From assembly GCF_965221945.1 (NCBI RefSeq), contig NZ_OZ244925.1, positions 1,736,001 to 1,800,000 on the forward strand: DNA of 64,000 bases. Reading direction: 5' to 3'. Shown here in pieces: positions 63,413 through 64,000 of this stretch. The notes beneath the pieces were generated by a model. It was not told where the DNA came from. It saw only the letters and a list, made by a program, of their open reading frames with translations, and ran no database searches. How positions within the stretch are numbered: the stretch's first letter is position 1; each line of letters opens with the position of its first letter. The DNA is from Poriferisodalis sp965221945 (lineage in GTDB: Bacteria > Actinomycetota > Acidimicrobiia > Acidimicrobiales > Poriferisodalaceae). The translations under genes and the position numbers were made by a program.

Positions 63413-64000
63413 TCAGGGCGTCGGGTGCAACGGCAGCCGTTCTTTGCCGAGCGCCGCTCGGTAGGTGTTGTGGAAGTGATGCAATGCCGGCTCGTTGCGT
63501 CCGAACACGACGTGCTCAAGCGCCCCACTGCTGGCTGAGCGCTGCTGGCTGGCGCTCATCGCGTAGTCCTCATCGCGGATGATGTTCCCGAAACCACGAG
63601 CGACCTCCTCGGCGAAGTGAGCGGCGTCTGCATCTGATGCAGCGTCAGACGCTGTGTCGAGCGAAACATGAGGTCGCAAGTAGAACGAGATGCGGCTGAT
63701 GTGCCGCCCCGGGTACCGGGCGTCGGGATAGGCACGGACCACGTACACAACACTGCCTGACGGGATGAACTGGACATTCGGGAACAGCCAGTACACCGGC
63801 AGTGTGGCGGTGCACAGATCCCAGTCGTCGGGCGACAGCTTGCGCACGTCGTCGATCTCGCGCCGGCACAGCAGCATCCGGTGATTCCGGCCGAAGGTGT
63901 CATAGCACTGCACGTTGCCGTAGAAGGCCCCATACAGCGTGTCGGCATGCAGCACCGGAAAGTGGTAGGTCTCGCCGAAGGTGTCCATGGCGAGCTTCCA
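63413..64000 (-). CDS. Rieske-type ring-hydroxylating oxygenase alpha subunit, C-terminal part
   Basis: The gene runs off the right edge; 195 residues of the catalytic domain are visible. LAMDTFGETYHFPVLHADTL has the two iron-binding His (HxxxxH) expected in alpha subunits of Rieske non-heme oxygenases, and YWLFPNVQFIPSGSVVYVVR is the usual following beta strand, with an RD-containing segment (NIIRDEDYAM) near the end. The N-terminal [2Fe-2S] domain lies outside. The substrate is unknown. It is convergent with the aminotransferase gene, 30 bp apart. Confidence 0.8.
   Translation of the reverse strand, partial: WKLAMDTFGETYHFPVLHADTLYGAFYGNVQCYDTFGRNHRMLLCRREIDDVRKLSPDDWDLCTATLPVYWLFPNVQFIPSGSVVYVVRAYPDARYPGRHISRISFYLRPHVSLDTASDAASDADAAHFAEEVARGFGNIIRDEDYAMSASQQRSASSGALEHVVFGRNEPALHHFHNTYRAALGKERLPLHPTP

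Overview
The window is GC-rich DNA from an actinobacterium. Support comes from a mycothione reductase gene (mycothiol is an actinobacterial thiol), cell-wall-binding type 2 (CWB2) surface proteins, a monoderm-style Tad pilus locus, GTG/TTG starts, xTGA gene overlaps and many start codons sitting 6-8 nt after a TANNNT box (leaderless transcription). An uncultured Acidimicrobiia-like lineage is my guess; nothing in the window proves it. The organism probably decodes UGA as selenocysteine: an ArsC-type arsenate reductase gene and selD both carry an in-frame TGA exactly at the catalytic Cys position.

Layout. 1-8.3 kb is housekeeping: an MFS transporter, ilvD, a serB remnant, the selenoprotein arsC, then gcvT-gcvP (bases 1-121 hold nothing I recognise). 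8.3-35.3 kb is a 27-kb array, nearly all on the minus strand, of very large secreted proteins made of PPC-like repeats plus a conserved C-terminal module, paired with lipoprotein genes. It has one copy with a signal peptide (2391 codons, 28096-35271) followed by headless copies (24330-26558, 21487-22817, 18235-20136, 10027-11836). Each C-terminal module is followed closely, often with a stop/start overlap, by a lipoprotein of one paralogous family. A truncated phospholipase A2-like gene, a small exported protein and a broken RDD protein lie in the same array. IS3-, IS630- and ISL3-type elements cut it up. The layout resembles full-length-plus-orphan-cassette loci of polymorphic toxins or variable surface proteins. 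The signal-peptide copy starts with a G12 tract just downstream of a good promoter and ATG, and the tract leaves that ATG out of frame, which suggests phase variation (or a homopolymer error).

35.4-44.3 kb is a Tad/Flp pilus cluster: SAF (CpaB-like), CpaE/TadZ-like, CpaF/TadA ATPase, TadB, TadC, prepilin-like proteins, TadE-like proteins and a TadV peptidase. Two small pilin/TadE-like genes lie antisense to the rest.

44.5-57.6 kb is mixed metabolism: DinB-like protein, nucleoside hydrolase, selD, a NadD-like nucleotidyltransferase, a 2OG-Fe(II) oxygenase, a DUF3467 protein, mycothione reductase, a beta-lactamase-fold hydrolase, a histidine phosphatase, and a three-gene cluster of NicX/M29-like enzyme, acyl-CoA ligase and hydroxyacid dehydrogenase. 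57.8-62.2 kb is one long surface protein with leucine-rich repeats, cadherin-like repeats and CWB2 repeats. The window ends with a class V aminotransferase and the C-terminal part of a Rieske oxygenase alpha subunit that runs off the edge.

All assignments are from reading the sequence by eye; no database search was run.
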